Shown: piece after piece, positions 34,896 to 45,555 of the stretch
Layout: each line of letters opens with the position of its first letter
Position numbering within the stretch: position 1 is the stretch's first letter
Source: Dichetophora obliterata
Lineage: Eukaryota; Arthropoda; Insecta; Diptera; Sciomyzidae
Length of the DNA stretch: 64,000 bases
Assembly (NCBI GenBank): GCA_963920525.1
Contig: OY986437.1
Location: 61,231,330 to 61,295,329, forward strand
Direction: 5' to 3'
Notes under the pieces: model-generated
What the model was told of the DNA's origin: nothing
What the model saw: only the letters and a program-made list of their open reading frames with translations
The model's database searches: none
Program-made: the position numbers and the translations under genes

Positions 34896-36458
34896 CAGTA
34901 GCGTAACTGTATGTTGTGCGCCCCCCAGCAGGTTTCTAAAACGCCCCTGATTTTTACTTTTAGAGTAAGACTGTGTTATAAGTAGGTTACTAGAAGCGAA
35001 GGAGAAAACAAGAGAACTCTTGACAAAAAAAAAGAAAGCAAGAAGAGGTCTTTTATTTCAATAGTCATCATTAATTACATTAGTTATATTTTAAAAATAT
35101 CTTATATTATAAATAAATTAATATTTTATTTTAATATAATTTTTAAAAAAAAGCAATAATGTGAAAAATACTTTTTATAATATCAAATATAACGAAATTT
35201 ATAATAAATATAAGATTACATCACAAAGTAGATAAAAAGAAAACATATACTATTAATTATTTAAAAAAATTAAACAAACTTAAAGTTTGAATACATGAAT
35301 GTTAAGTTTAAATGTTTTGTATTTGACGTTACATGTTAACTAAAAAATTTGCCAACGTCACATAATGTGACCAACTGACAGACAAACGTCGCACAGTGTA
35401 ACGTCCCCATTCTTGGCCAAAAATAGAAGAAGTTATCGTAGAGCTATGAAAATTAGCGCGAATATCTAAACAGAATTAAGAAATGTTGAAAACGTTATAC
35501 AAATCCGCTCTCTGCTACACCCACCTCCCATATAAACGAAACCTATTTTTGCCTGAAACTTCATTGTCTTATCTTAAAACTACGCAATTTGCTACATCAA
35601 TTTCTTTTGTGATAATAAGTAAATGGAAAATATTATAGGAGAATGCCACGCCCATTAATTATATTTTAGTAACTCACCCTTGGAAAATACTACCAACACA
35701 AGTTAACTGAGTTTTTGTTTATATTTTTAAGCTTTTTTGATTACAGCAAGGAAACTTAAAAAACTGAGTTGTTTTATGTTTGTAAAAAAGTCGAAATTTT
35801 GAAAAGTTATCAGCTGCCATACATCAAATATATCTCACATTTTAACTTAACATGTCACTATAAAAACTGTATATATTCCACATTAGCACGACATATTTAT
35901 TTTTTTTTTTTTTTTTTTGTTTTGGTGTAACGCAGTTCTAATGATGTTTTCATGAAAAGCTTATAGTCCATTTTTCTGAAAATTATTTTTTAAACACTTT
36001 TAAAAATTGAATATTTAAAAATTTGTATCCCGCTTTAAGTGTTTACTTTTATGATAAGTTTAAAACCATATGTTCAAAATGTAAACAAAAACAGTAATGT
36101 TGTCAGACATAAGAAATTTTAAACTTTATTTTGATATATAAAAAAATTGAGTAAAATGTGAATAACAAGAAAAATTGTATTTTCAAAAATTGCAACTTTG
36201 ACGGCTTGTCATATGGAAACGGTTGCTATTATTACAAAACTCATTTTGATTTTTTTTACCCAGGATACTTTCTATTGAAAGCTATAAAAATTTTGGGAAT
36301 ATTCAAACATCGATGAATTAGATTTTTGGCAGCTTATTTTACAGCGTGCATCGTTCTCCACTTCATTTATCATTTTCATCAAGGGTCTTGAGGGCGCCCC
36401 TGGATTAGTTGCGCCCACCCGCAGTGCGGGCTCTGCGGTCCCGCTTTTTACGCCACTG
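34896..36458. mobile_element. hAT-like non-autonomous element, 1.56 kb, perfect 8-bp duplication
   Basis: Ends are CAGTAGCGTAAC on the left and CAGTGGCGTAAA (reverse-complemented) on the right. The target duplication GGTGGAAC is identical at 34888-34895 and 36459-36466. Both subterminal regions are unusually G+C-rich (GCGCCCCCC near 34918; GGGCGCCCCTGG near 36388). No transposase is left; the 65-codon minus frame at 36272 is an artefact of the GC-rich end. It sits in repeat R. Confidence 0.85.
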
Positions 36459-36466
36459 GGTGGAAC

Positions 36467-38089
36467 CAAAGATTATATAGTATAAAGATGTGCCACGTAG
36501 AACATTAAAAAGTAACAAATATTTTTCAGATCAATACGTAAGCTTTTGTGAGCGCGATGAAAAAGCTTTCTTGAGAGAAAAGTTTCCAACGTTTGCATGC
36601 ACATTCTCTCTGAAATGCTCTTTCTCTCGTCACTCAACAATGCTTCACAGCATAGATCGCCACTGCATGGTTTCTCATAGCTAGCGGAGGCGTGGAATTT
36701 TATGTTGAAATTGTTTTTTCTATTGTTGTTGTTGGAACCATGCTTGACACCAACAAATGTTTTTGTTTGTTTGCATTATTTTCATGATGATTTCCTTAGT
36801 TTGTGCGAAGCCCATTTTCTTATTCACTGCTTGCTATTAATATTGACTATTTTTGATTGAATCAGCCAGAGCAGTAAAATCTGCTTATACATTCAGAATC
36901 TTAAGGAAAACTGAATAACGACATACAAATCCATCCAGTGAATTCAAAATTGTTTATAAATAAAATTTTGAATTCACATTGATATTTAAAAAATTGGTAA
37001 GTAATTAATTTCAGTTATTTTTGTTCGTTATTCAGAATAATTAATAATTTTTTTATTAATATGAATGCCATTTACAACGAATGCAATTCAAAAATAATTT
37101 CAAATTTTTCAATAACTTATTTTTTGTGCATTATTATATCTTGATTCATTGCCTATTCATGTGTTATTTATTAATTTTATAGTCATTATTAATTTTTTAT
37201 TTATTATTAATTTGGTTCATTATTCAAAAGTGAATAACAAGATTTTTTTTTCATTTTAGTTATTATTCAAAAATGAATGAAAACTTAGAAATTAATATGA
37301 AATTTATAATGAATAAAAAATTAATAATGAATAAAAAATTAATAAAAAAATTGATAGCGAACATTTAATTCATAAAATAGTAGTGAATAACTAAATTTTT
37401 TATTCATTGTATTTTTTATTTAAAAGTGAATAACAAATTAATAACAGTGGTAAACAATTTGATAAAAAAGGTTGCGCGATGAAAACGACATAGCTAGTTC
37501 GATAAAGTATTTTTTATAGATAATAGAAATCATTAAGACTTTTCCAGGTTGGTTCGAATTTTTTTTTTTTAAGAATTTTCGACTTTTTTGTGTTTTGAAA
37601 AATATTTACCCAGTTATGATCCTATAAATCAAAAAGTATTAATTTATTTTACAAGATATATAAATATTTACAAATGAGACATTTATACCATTTATTTAAG
37701 CTATTATTTATACGATTATTTGTACGATTTTTGTCAACATTTTCTGAATACTACATATGTGAAAGAGTTTAAAATATAGCGTTTATTTAACATTTCCCCC
37801 ATATTAAAGTGCGCAAAAATATGACTTCGATATATATTTTGGATTTATTTTTACTTTGTTGTTAAAAAAATATTTCAACGAAAATATTAAGGTAAAAAGT
37901 ATTATTGTAGCAGGTTGGATACTTACGTATTTCAATTTTAGTATAAATACTCAAAATTACCTTCATCAAAGTGGACGTGGTGAGTTCGTACTAAACAAAT
38001 TCTTCTTAAAAATCCCTAAACCGCAATTTTACGTTATAATAGGATTTGCAATACTGTAAACTCTTTGAAATGAGTAAAATAACAGAAAT
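36467..38089. other. AT-rich non-coding with ATTAAT/TTCATT stutters
   Basis: After the hAT-like element, 36467-36500 (AGATGTGCCAC) is similar in inverse to 39917-39951. From about 36990 to 37450 there are many short copies of AATAAAAAATTAATAATG-like and inverse phrases, able to fold on themselves. No gene. Confidence 0.4.
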
Positions 38090-38450
38090 AACGCAATCAA
38101 AACAAAACAACGAAATCTTCGCGCTTCTATAAATAACTAGCTGAGACACTGTGTGCTGCTGCCACGCCCCCGTTGCCAAACGCCCATAACATGCCATCAG
38201 TGAAACGGCAAGAATAAATTGTGGTCGAGTACCGAATTCCGAGGCTGTGCGGCCACCTATAACTCCAAAGCTATTCAATATCAAAAATTTCAGTTGTGTG
38301 GGAGGGGTCACGCCCTCTTGCCTAACGCCCATAAAATGTTATCAGTGAAACGTTTAAATTGTGGTCGAATACCGAATTCTGAGGCTTTGCGAAATATAAT
38401 TATAAAGCTATCAGATATCGCATATTTGGCCTGTTTAGGAGGTAATTTTG
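38090..38450. repeat. Two tandem units of a dispersed repeat
   Basis: A unit of about 160 bp containing ATCAGTGAAACG, ATTGTGGTCGA-TACCGAATTC and AAAGCTAT is present twice (first from about 38188, second from about 38330). Related sequence with GAATTCCGAGGTTGTGCG and AAAGCTATTCGATATCG occurs at 51.95-52.1 kb. Small frames read across it are not genes. Confidence 0.6.
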
Positions 38451-38771
38451 AGTATTAACCATATTTTTTAAACTCTTTCACAAATATAGTATTTAAAAAA
38501 TTTATACAAAAATCATTAGATCAATACAAATGATAGCTTAAATGAAAGATATAAACGTCTCTTTTGCAAACATGTATAAATTTTTTAATATGAAAAAATA
38601 CATAAATATGATAATAAATATGATCCTAAGAAGTTATAGGATCATAACTGGGGACATATTTTACAAAACTTAAAAAAATCGAAAAATCTTTTAAAATTCT
38701 TTTCGAATTGCATTCGTTCTATAATACTCATACAATTTAACACAAAGTCTATATTAATAAAACTTATTTTC

Positions 38772-39350
38772 TGGTTTGTTTATTTAATTGACATTTATAC
38801 AAATCTAAATGGCTTAACGGACTTCGCTCAATTTAAGTACACATACTGTGTGCATCCTAGATTAGATTGTTACATACTTAGTTTTTATCACGCTCATTCC
38901 ATCCATTTTCACTTACGTAAATTTTGATATTGAAAATCTTTCTTCAAAAAATTTTTTTGCAAATTAAATTTAAAAAATTTCAGTAATTTTAATACCAAAA
39001 ACATTCACATATCTTAAGAATTTAGAAGAATGAGAAAAATGGCATGAAAACCAAAACTTTGATTTTCGATGCAAATATATTCGCTATTTTTAAATATATT
39101 TAATTAAAATTTTTTTAATCAAAGTTTTAATAAAAGCACTTTACAAAAATAGTTTCAACTGTAGCGTTAGGTCAGTGAATAAATCCTTTATTTTCTTTTC
39201 AAAACCGGTCCAAAATATTGAATTTTTACTAAAAAAATTATTAAAAAAATGTTTTTGTTGTATAAATAAAAACAATTGAAAATTGCATTTCTGAGTACTT
39301 TTCATATAGTAAAGCATGTATTTGCAATAATATATTAAAAATATGTATAT
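38772..39350. repeat. Dispersed repeat, copy B (same family as 14.6-15.3 kb)
   Basis: Aligns by eye with copy A from TTTATACAAATCTAAA through TGCATCCTAGATTA, AGAATGAGAAAAA and TTCGATGCAAATAT to the ATTTGCAA-A-TAT tail. The leading GTTT run is reduced to GGTTTGTTTATTT. No coding capacity. Confidence 0.55.
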
Positions 39351-40259
39351 ACAAGTAGTTAAATAAAAAAATTTTCCGCAAAAAAACAACTTAAAAAATA
39401 TTGCTTACAACATTATTCGCGGCTAAGCTTCAACTGATGGAATCGCAATTACAATAATATAACACTAAAAATATCATGTGGCAAAACGGAAAAAAAAACC
39501 AAGTCAACACACAAAATATACCCAGATTAAGTCATCTCTATGATATTATATTCTTGAAATTATATAACAACAAGATAAAAGATAATGCAAAAAAATATAA
39601 TAACTCTAAATTATATAATGCTCGTAGGGTAGTTTAGTAAAAAAATTGCCTACATTTTTTAAGAAAAACCTAATAAAATTCTGCTACATTTTGTTGGCAG
39701 CTACATCGTTTATTCAGATGCTTCGTGCATCAAATCTTTACATATCATTTCTATTGCTTTTCAATATTATGCTCACATTTGCTCACATTGTCGCTTACTT
39801 ATTCTCTCGCTCTCAAAAGCTTTAAATCGCTCGCTCGCTGACTCTCATAAAGCTTTTGTGTGGATTTATGATAAATCCACAATCAAATTTTACTGTGCCA
39901 CTTGCTTGTATGGCGGTGGCACATCTTTCTATTATATTATCTGTGGTGGAACCCTGAGCCCGGGTATTGACTGTCGTAGGCTGGTTCTTCGGAGTTCATA
40001 CGCTCGGACTGTGGTTAGACCAGGACGGTCGGTGTGAGTTACACTTTAGTTTAACTCGGATTGGTAATTCCCTTAAATTACTAAGAGAAAGATGGTAGAT
40101 AAACTCTCGTTTATTTCAAACAGTAATTGTTTGGAAGGTAAGCAACTACCGGATCAACATACTGTTACCTTTGGAATTTGAGAAAAGGCAACGGGGAAAT
40201 CTAAACTGTCTGAGTTGCATCCATAAATGATAGGGGAACCTAATAACATATGCGAAAGT

Positions 40260-40560
40260 ACCATAGTCTTGTTGTAGGTATCGCTTCCTAGTTTTCATGA
40301 CAAAGATTACCTTCTTTCATCGTGAGGGCAAAGTTGCGTTCCAAAAAATGGGTTATATTATCGGTAATTATACCGATATGACCCATGGTTATTTTAAATA
40401 ACTTAGTCACGTACAATTTTAGTGGATGAAGGTGTCACGGTTATGTATATAGTCTAAATAAACTTTTAAATGTTGGTTTGTGTTATGAAATTAGGGGAAC
40501 CTTTCTAGTGGATCTTTTGAATTCCGAAGGGGCGTTGGCTGATGACGCCTAATATTGGTT
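40260..40560 (+). repeat. Dispersed repeat R, copy 2 (without the two insertions)
   Basis: Matches copy 1 through GCTTCCTAGTTTT, TGGTTATTTTAAATAACTTA, GTACAATT and GTGTCACGG, then continues CTAAATAAACTTTT where copy 1 has the jockey LINE, and on to a GAACCTTTCTAGTGG stretch where copy 1 has the hAT-like element. It is an approximate picture of the uninterrupted site. The 39950-40260 stretch upstream is less AT-rich and may belong to the same repeat. Confidence 0.5.
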
Positions 40561-40616
40561 CCAAGCTTTGGAGCACCGTAGAATTAAGCCTTCGTGGCAA
40601 GAGTCTACGTTAAACA

Positions 40617-41487
40617 CACACTCAGAAAAAAGTTTATCGGAATATGAGAAAAAAGACACCACATTAAGTGTAAAATGGTATTGACTTTGCTCCAGAGAAT
40701 GTTTTCTCTAAATGTGATAACAAAAATTCCCTTAAAATGGCAAAAAGCATCCATGAAAAAGAGAAATATTTTCTCATTAATAAAAGACACCTTCTCTTTA
40801 ATAATAAAATATTTCGTTATAATACGTTCAAACGTTTTCTTTATTGTGTAAATTTTTTCCCGAAAACAGAGAAATATATATGTAATTTTAATAAATGTTT
40901 TCTTTTAGTTGCGCTTATAGTTTCTCACAAAAAATAAAACTTTCTTTAAAAGAAAGATATATTTTCTTAGCATTGATACAACATATTTCTTTATTGCGTA
41001 CATTTTTCTTTAAAACACAGAAGTATATCCGCAATTACGATTATAAAATTATTTTTGCAAAATATGCAACACTTGCTTTTCACAACATTAATCAATTGCT
41101 CTCACGCTTTCTATTTTTTTCGTACCTCATTCAATATAAGAAAAATATATCGATTTCTGAGAAGAAGCCTTTTTAATTTTTGAGAAAGGATTTGTTGTTA
41201 TTGAAGAAAATATTTCGCATAGTGAATTATTACTCAACAATAGCGAAACTTTTTTCATTTTCTATAAATTTTTCTCTATAAATGCGATTTTTTCAGTGAA
41301 AGAAAAATACTTATCATTATTAGAGACATGAAATATTTTCATTTCCCACAAGGAAGGAAATATTTCTTCGAATTTGTGAAAATTTATTATATTTGAAGGA
41401 AATTTTATTTGAAATAAAGAAAATTTCTATTATCGAAAATAGAGAAATTTTTTATCACAAAAAGATAGGTGTTTTTTTCTGAGTGCA
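40617..41487. mobile_element. MITE with CACTCAGAAAAAA ends
   Basis: CACTCAGAAAAAA at the left end (about 40618) is inverted as TTTTTTCTGAGTG at the right (ending 41487). The interior is an 870-bp series of variations on AGAAATATTTT and its inverse. No ORF with recognisable features, and no target duplication seen. Confidence 0.5.
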
Positions 41488-41630
41488 TAGACGATTTCTG
41501 TACCGTCATTGATTACGATCATTTTCTCTCAAACACATATCTGATTTACCTGACGATGTATTTTAACACATTAATATACTAATCCCAATGAATCTAAGCC
41601 TTAAATAAATCAATTCTGTTTTAACACATA

Positions 41631-42932
41631 CAGGGTGTTTTTTATAGAGTAATACAACTTTGAGGTGGTATCACTGCTTTATTTGACCACCCATTTAACA
41701 CTTGATATTATTTTTTTGTTAAATTTGCTTTGACACTTTATTATGGATCGACTTACACGAAAGCAACGCGTACAAATTGTGAAAATTTTTAATCAAAATA
41801 ATGGTTCTGTTCGTCAAACTTATCGTGCACTTCGTCCATTTTATGGCGTATATAATCGTCCTTCAGAGCTGCTAATTCGAAGAACAATAGATCGTTTTCG
41901 GACCACATTTACTGTTACTGATAATGTGCATTCCGTGAGATGCCGAACAGTGCGCACTGAAGAATCTGTAGCCGCTGTACAGGAAAGCATTGAAGATGAT
42001 CCTAATCAATCAATTCGTCGCCGTTCTTAGCAACTGGGGTTGTGTCCTTCCACTTTATGGAAGATTTTACGAAAAGGTCTTAGCTTGAAACTTTTCAAGA
42101 TTCAACTTGTGCAAAAATTAAAGCCAAACGACCATCGTATGCGCCGCCAATTCGACGAATGGGCTGAAGCACAAATTGATATTGATTTTGAATTTCCATG
42201 GAAAATTTTATTTTCCGATGAAGCCCATTTTTGGTTGAATGGGTACGTAAATAAACAGAATTGTCGTTTTCGGAGTGAGGAGAATCCACAAGCTTTTGTC
42301 GAAACACCATTACATCCTTAGAAAATTACTGTTTGGTGCGCTTTATGGGCTGGCGGAGTCATTGGCCCATATGTCTTCAAAAACGATGATGGTCAGAATG
42401 TTACTGTCAATGGTGTACGGTAAAGGAACATGATGCGAAGTTTTTCGTACCTCAATTAGCTGGTGTTAATCTTGCTGATATGTGGTTTCAACAGGACGGA
42501 GCCACATGCTACACAGCGGGTGCTACAATTGATTTACTCAAGGAAACTTTCGACGAAAAAATAATTTCACGAAATGGCCAATTAATTGGCCCCCAAGATC
42601 GTGTGATTTAACCCCATTGGATTATTTTCTTTGGGGTTGTGTAAAGTCACTTGTCTACGTCGCTAAACAACAAACAATTGAACACCTGGAAATCAACATT
42701 CGAAGAGTTATCGGCGAGATACGGCCGCAAGTGCTGCGAAAAGTTTGTGAAAATTGGTGTTCCAAATTGCGCCCTGTACCCGCCAGCCGTGGCGGCCACA
42801 TAGCCGAAGTCATATTTAAGCATTAATATCATAAAATCTTCAATCTAATAAAGCCCATTTTAATGATATTTAAAATACAATACTATGTTTTATTATGATT
42901 TAAACTTGTATCACTCTATAAAAAACACCCTT
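41631..42932 (+). mobile_element. Tc1/mariner-superfamily element, DD41D group (copy 2)
   Basis: Terminal inverted repeats share GGGTGTTTTTTATAGAGT over about 26 bp, and both ends abut TA (41629-41630 and 42933-42934). It is 1302 bp long and carries a heavily broken transposase on the plus strand. Confidence 0.9.
41743..42826 (+). pseudogene. Mariner-type transposase (DD41D), heavily broken
   Basis: Starts MDRLTRKQRVQIVKIF and parallels copy 3 along its length: helix-turn-helix region, LFSDEAHFWLNGYVNKQNC with the first catalytic Asp, WFQQDGATC with the second, and PLDYFLWG with the third. Breaks: in-frame TAG at 42028-42030 and 42319-42321 (both where the relatives have Gln), in-frame TAA at 42421-42423 (expected Tyr), a one-base deletion at about 42433-42437, and a second one-base deletion at about 42578-42584, just before the third catalytic motif. 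The C-terminus ends SRGGHIAEVIFKH. Clearly dead. Confidence 0.9.
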
Positions 42933-42934
42933 TA

Positions 42935-44816
42935 TTTAATACATATCAAATCTGTAAAACTGCACAGAAGTTTCGCTTTTTTTGGATGTACAAAATGACG
43001 CTCCTCTTTTTTGTATTATACTTAATTTTAGTTTAAATTAATATGCAAATGTGTATAAAAATGTTTTAACATAATAATATGAATATACATATTTTATTAT
43101 TTTTCCTTTTAATCCTGATATAATCATAAAAACAAAATTAAAATATATAAAAGGTAAAAAATGTAATTTTTTGAGGAAGCATCTTTTTTAGCTACAAATT
43201 AAAGATTTAGCTCTTAAGTAGCTACTTCTTTAAGAAAACTTAGCTACAGCCTCAAAAAATTTCTGGGCACTGTCCGAAAAAGTAACAGTATATCTGAAGA
43301 ATAATTTTCCTGTTTTAATCAGATTCTCTTCATTTTGTTTCTTATGCTTTAGTGAGGAAATTAGAGAAAAAAATATTAATTAATTAATCAATACTAAGCA
43401 ATCAGGATGAAATACTTAAATCTAATAAAGTTTGATCCTTTCAATTGCCTTTAAATTTAAATTGCATTAAATTAAATGTTGATTTATTTCTGAAACAAAC
43501 AATTTTCATATACGGCTAACGGTATGCTAACATCTTGCCACACTAATCAACCTTAAGCTTTTATCAACACACACATGCACACTAACACAAAGCCAGAATG
43601 AACCACTATGGATATCTAAACCACAAAAACCCGACATTTAGACTTGATGCTCGAGCTACAGCCACATATGATAAAAAGCAGCAGTTGAAATAATGCACAG
43701 CTTTTAGCAATTGAATGATTATATGTAATGAAAACCAAAGAATGAAATAAACTAAGAAAGCTAAAGAAAATTGAAAAAGTAAAAGAAAAACAAAAACCGC
43801 AAAGAAGTTCAAGCGAATGAAAGCGAAGGGGAAGCTTAAAACGATTAATAATCCTTTTTAAACATGTTGACAGCTGATGTGGCGGCTGCTGCTTCCTTAA
43901 GGAATAGAAGAAAAAAACAAAATAGAAATCCAAAAGGATTTTTCTTCAACTGCTTTGGCGAAGGATTCTTCTGCTTGTTTAGCTACAAAAGCTACAACAA
44001 CGACTTTTATGCTTTAGGTCAATATTTAACGAAGCTTCTGCAAGTAAAACATTTATTTTTGTTGGCAATCGAATAACTCAAACTCCAAGGAGTGGAGAGG
44101 ATCAAAGCAGCAGTGTTGCTGTTGTTGCAGGAACACTCAAACTGAAACACTCGGCTACGAACTGCTAAACACAAATATTAACTCTGTTTCCTTCCGTTGC
44201 CATACGCCAAGCTAAGCTGAGCAGATACATTGTTGGCTCAACAAGGATTTTTGTAATGCCATCCATTGGAGCGCGCCATGCAGCACAAAACGAGATACTA
44301 TATAAGTAATAAGTAAGACAAAGCAGAAAGAGCGTGAAAGAGATGGATAGATAATAAATATATGCATTCATATGTGAGCAAAGTGCTATGGACATAAATA
44401 GTATGAAGAAGTTGCCAATCTTGATGTTAGCTTCATATTTTCGGTAGCTACTCTTTGGAATGGACATGTTTATGTATGGCAAACAATGTCAAAGCAACAA
44501 CAGAAACAATGGGCCAGCGGAAGCAATAGCGACAGAAAGGAAGTGAATGTGAAGGATTCCGGATGGAAAGCTAGTCACTGAAATTGAAACTAGACTAAAT
44601 ATAGAAAAGCAGACATTGAGCTTGATTGTTGTTAATAGATGCCAATGTCAATAAAGGATAATGTTACACGACGACTGTTTGCGCAACCATGTTTGCCAAC
44701 ATGTTTTTCTGCTTGTTGATGGAATATTTTTTAGCCCTCGGAGCAAGTGGAAAGATCTATAAATTAACCCGCAAGTTAAATCATTGACCTAGGAAGGAAG
44801 CCATATACATACATAA
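42935..44816. other. Non-coding stretch
   Basis: No terminal repeats or recognisable ORF. From about 43540 to 44760 the composition is more balanced and may be single-copy host DNA. Frames at 43616, 43864 and 44165 lack family features. Confidence 0.35.
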
Positions 44817-45100
44817 ACACTGAACTCGCAATAACGTTAACTCTGCGACACCGCTTAACGTGAACACTTTTATTTTCCATTGAATTTATATTTTCTTGTA
44901 CTTGAATTGAATTTTTTTAATAAATCTTTCTTTAGTTTCTTCAAAAAAGTAAGTTTAAATCTAGACATATTGCATAAGTAGGCCGAACTGATAATAAAAA
45001 GGATAATTTTTGCCCCAAACTTTGGCATTCGCAAAAGTGAATATTTAGCAAACGTGAACTCTCTTGGTTTTAATTAGTTCACGTTATCGCGAGGGCACTG
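44817..45100. mobile_element. hAT-like MITE
   Basis: Left end CACTGAACTCGCAATAACG and right end (reverse-complemented) CAGTGCCCTCGCGATAACG are similar, and GTGAAC motifs follow inside on both sides. The 8-bp flanks TACATAAA and TATGTATA agree at only 5 of 8, so the target duplication is weak. 284 bp, non-coding. Confidence 0.5.
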
Positions 45101-45555
45101 TATGTATATAGACTAGTCACAAAAATAGCATACTTTTTAAGATTTTTAAAAATGATAAGTAAACGTGAAGCGGACAACAAAAAAAAATTTATTCATTCGA
45201 TTTTGTTTGTTTTTCGATTAGATAAACATTTAAAAGAGTTGAACTTGTACCGAATTGTGGTCTTTTAATAACATCATGCGCCACTTTTTTTTTATACGGC
45301 ATCCCACTATATTTTTCTTATAGATTTGGGTACTCTAATCCAGGGACCGTCACTGTTATAAGTTTTATTAAAAATCGAAAACTAAAAAAAAATTGTAAAT
45401 TGATCGTACAAATATATTATTAATAGAGCAAATAAGTTATCGCTGAAAGAAATTCATTCGAAAATGAGGGCAGGAGATTCATTTGAGTGAAAGTACTTAA
45501 AATCGACATTTAATGGTTTTTTACATTTTTGGTTACATCATACTTAGAAAGGTCG

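Noticed and set aside
39917..40260. LTR of a retrotransposon
   Set aside because: No matched LTR pair, primer-binding site or polypurine tract could be found.
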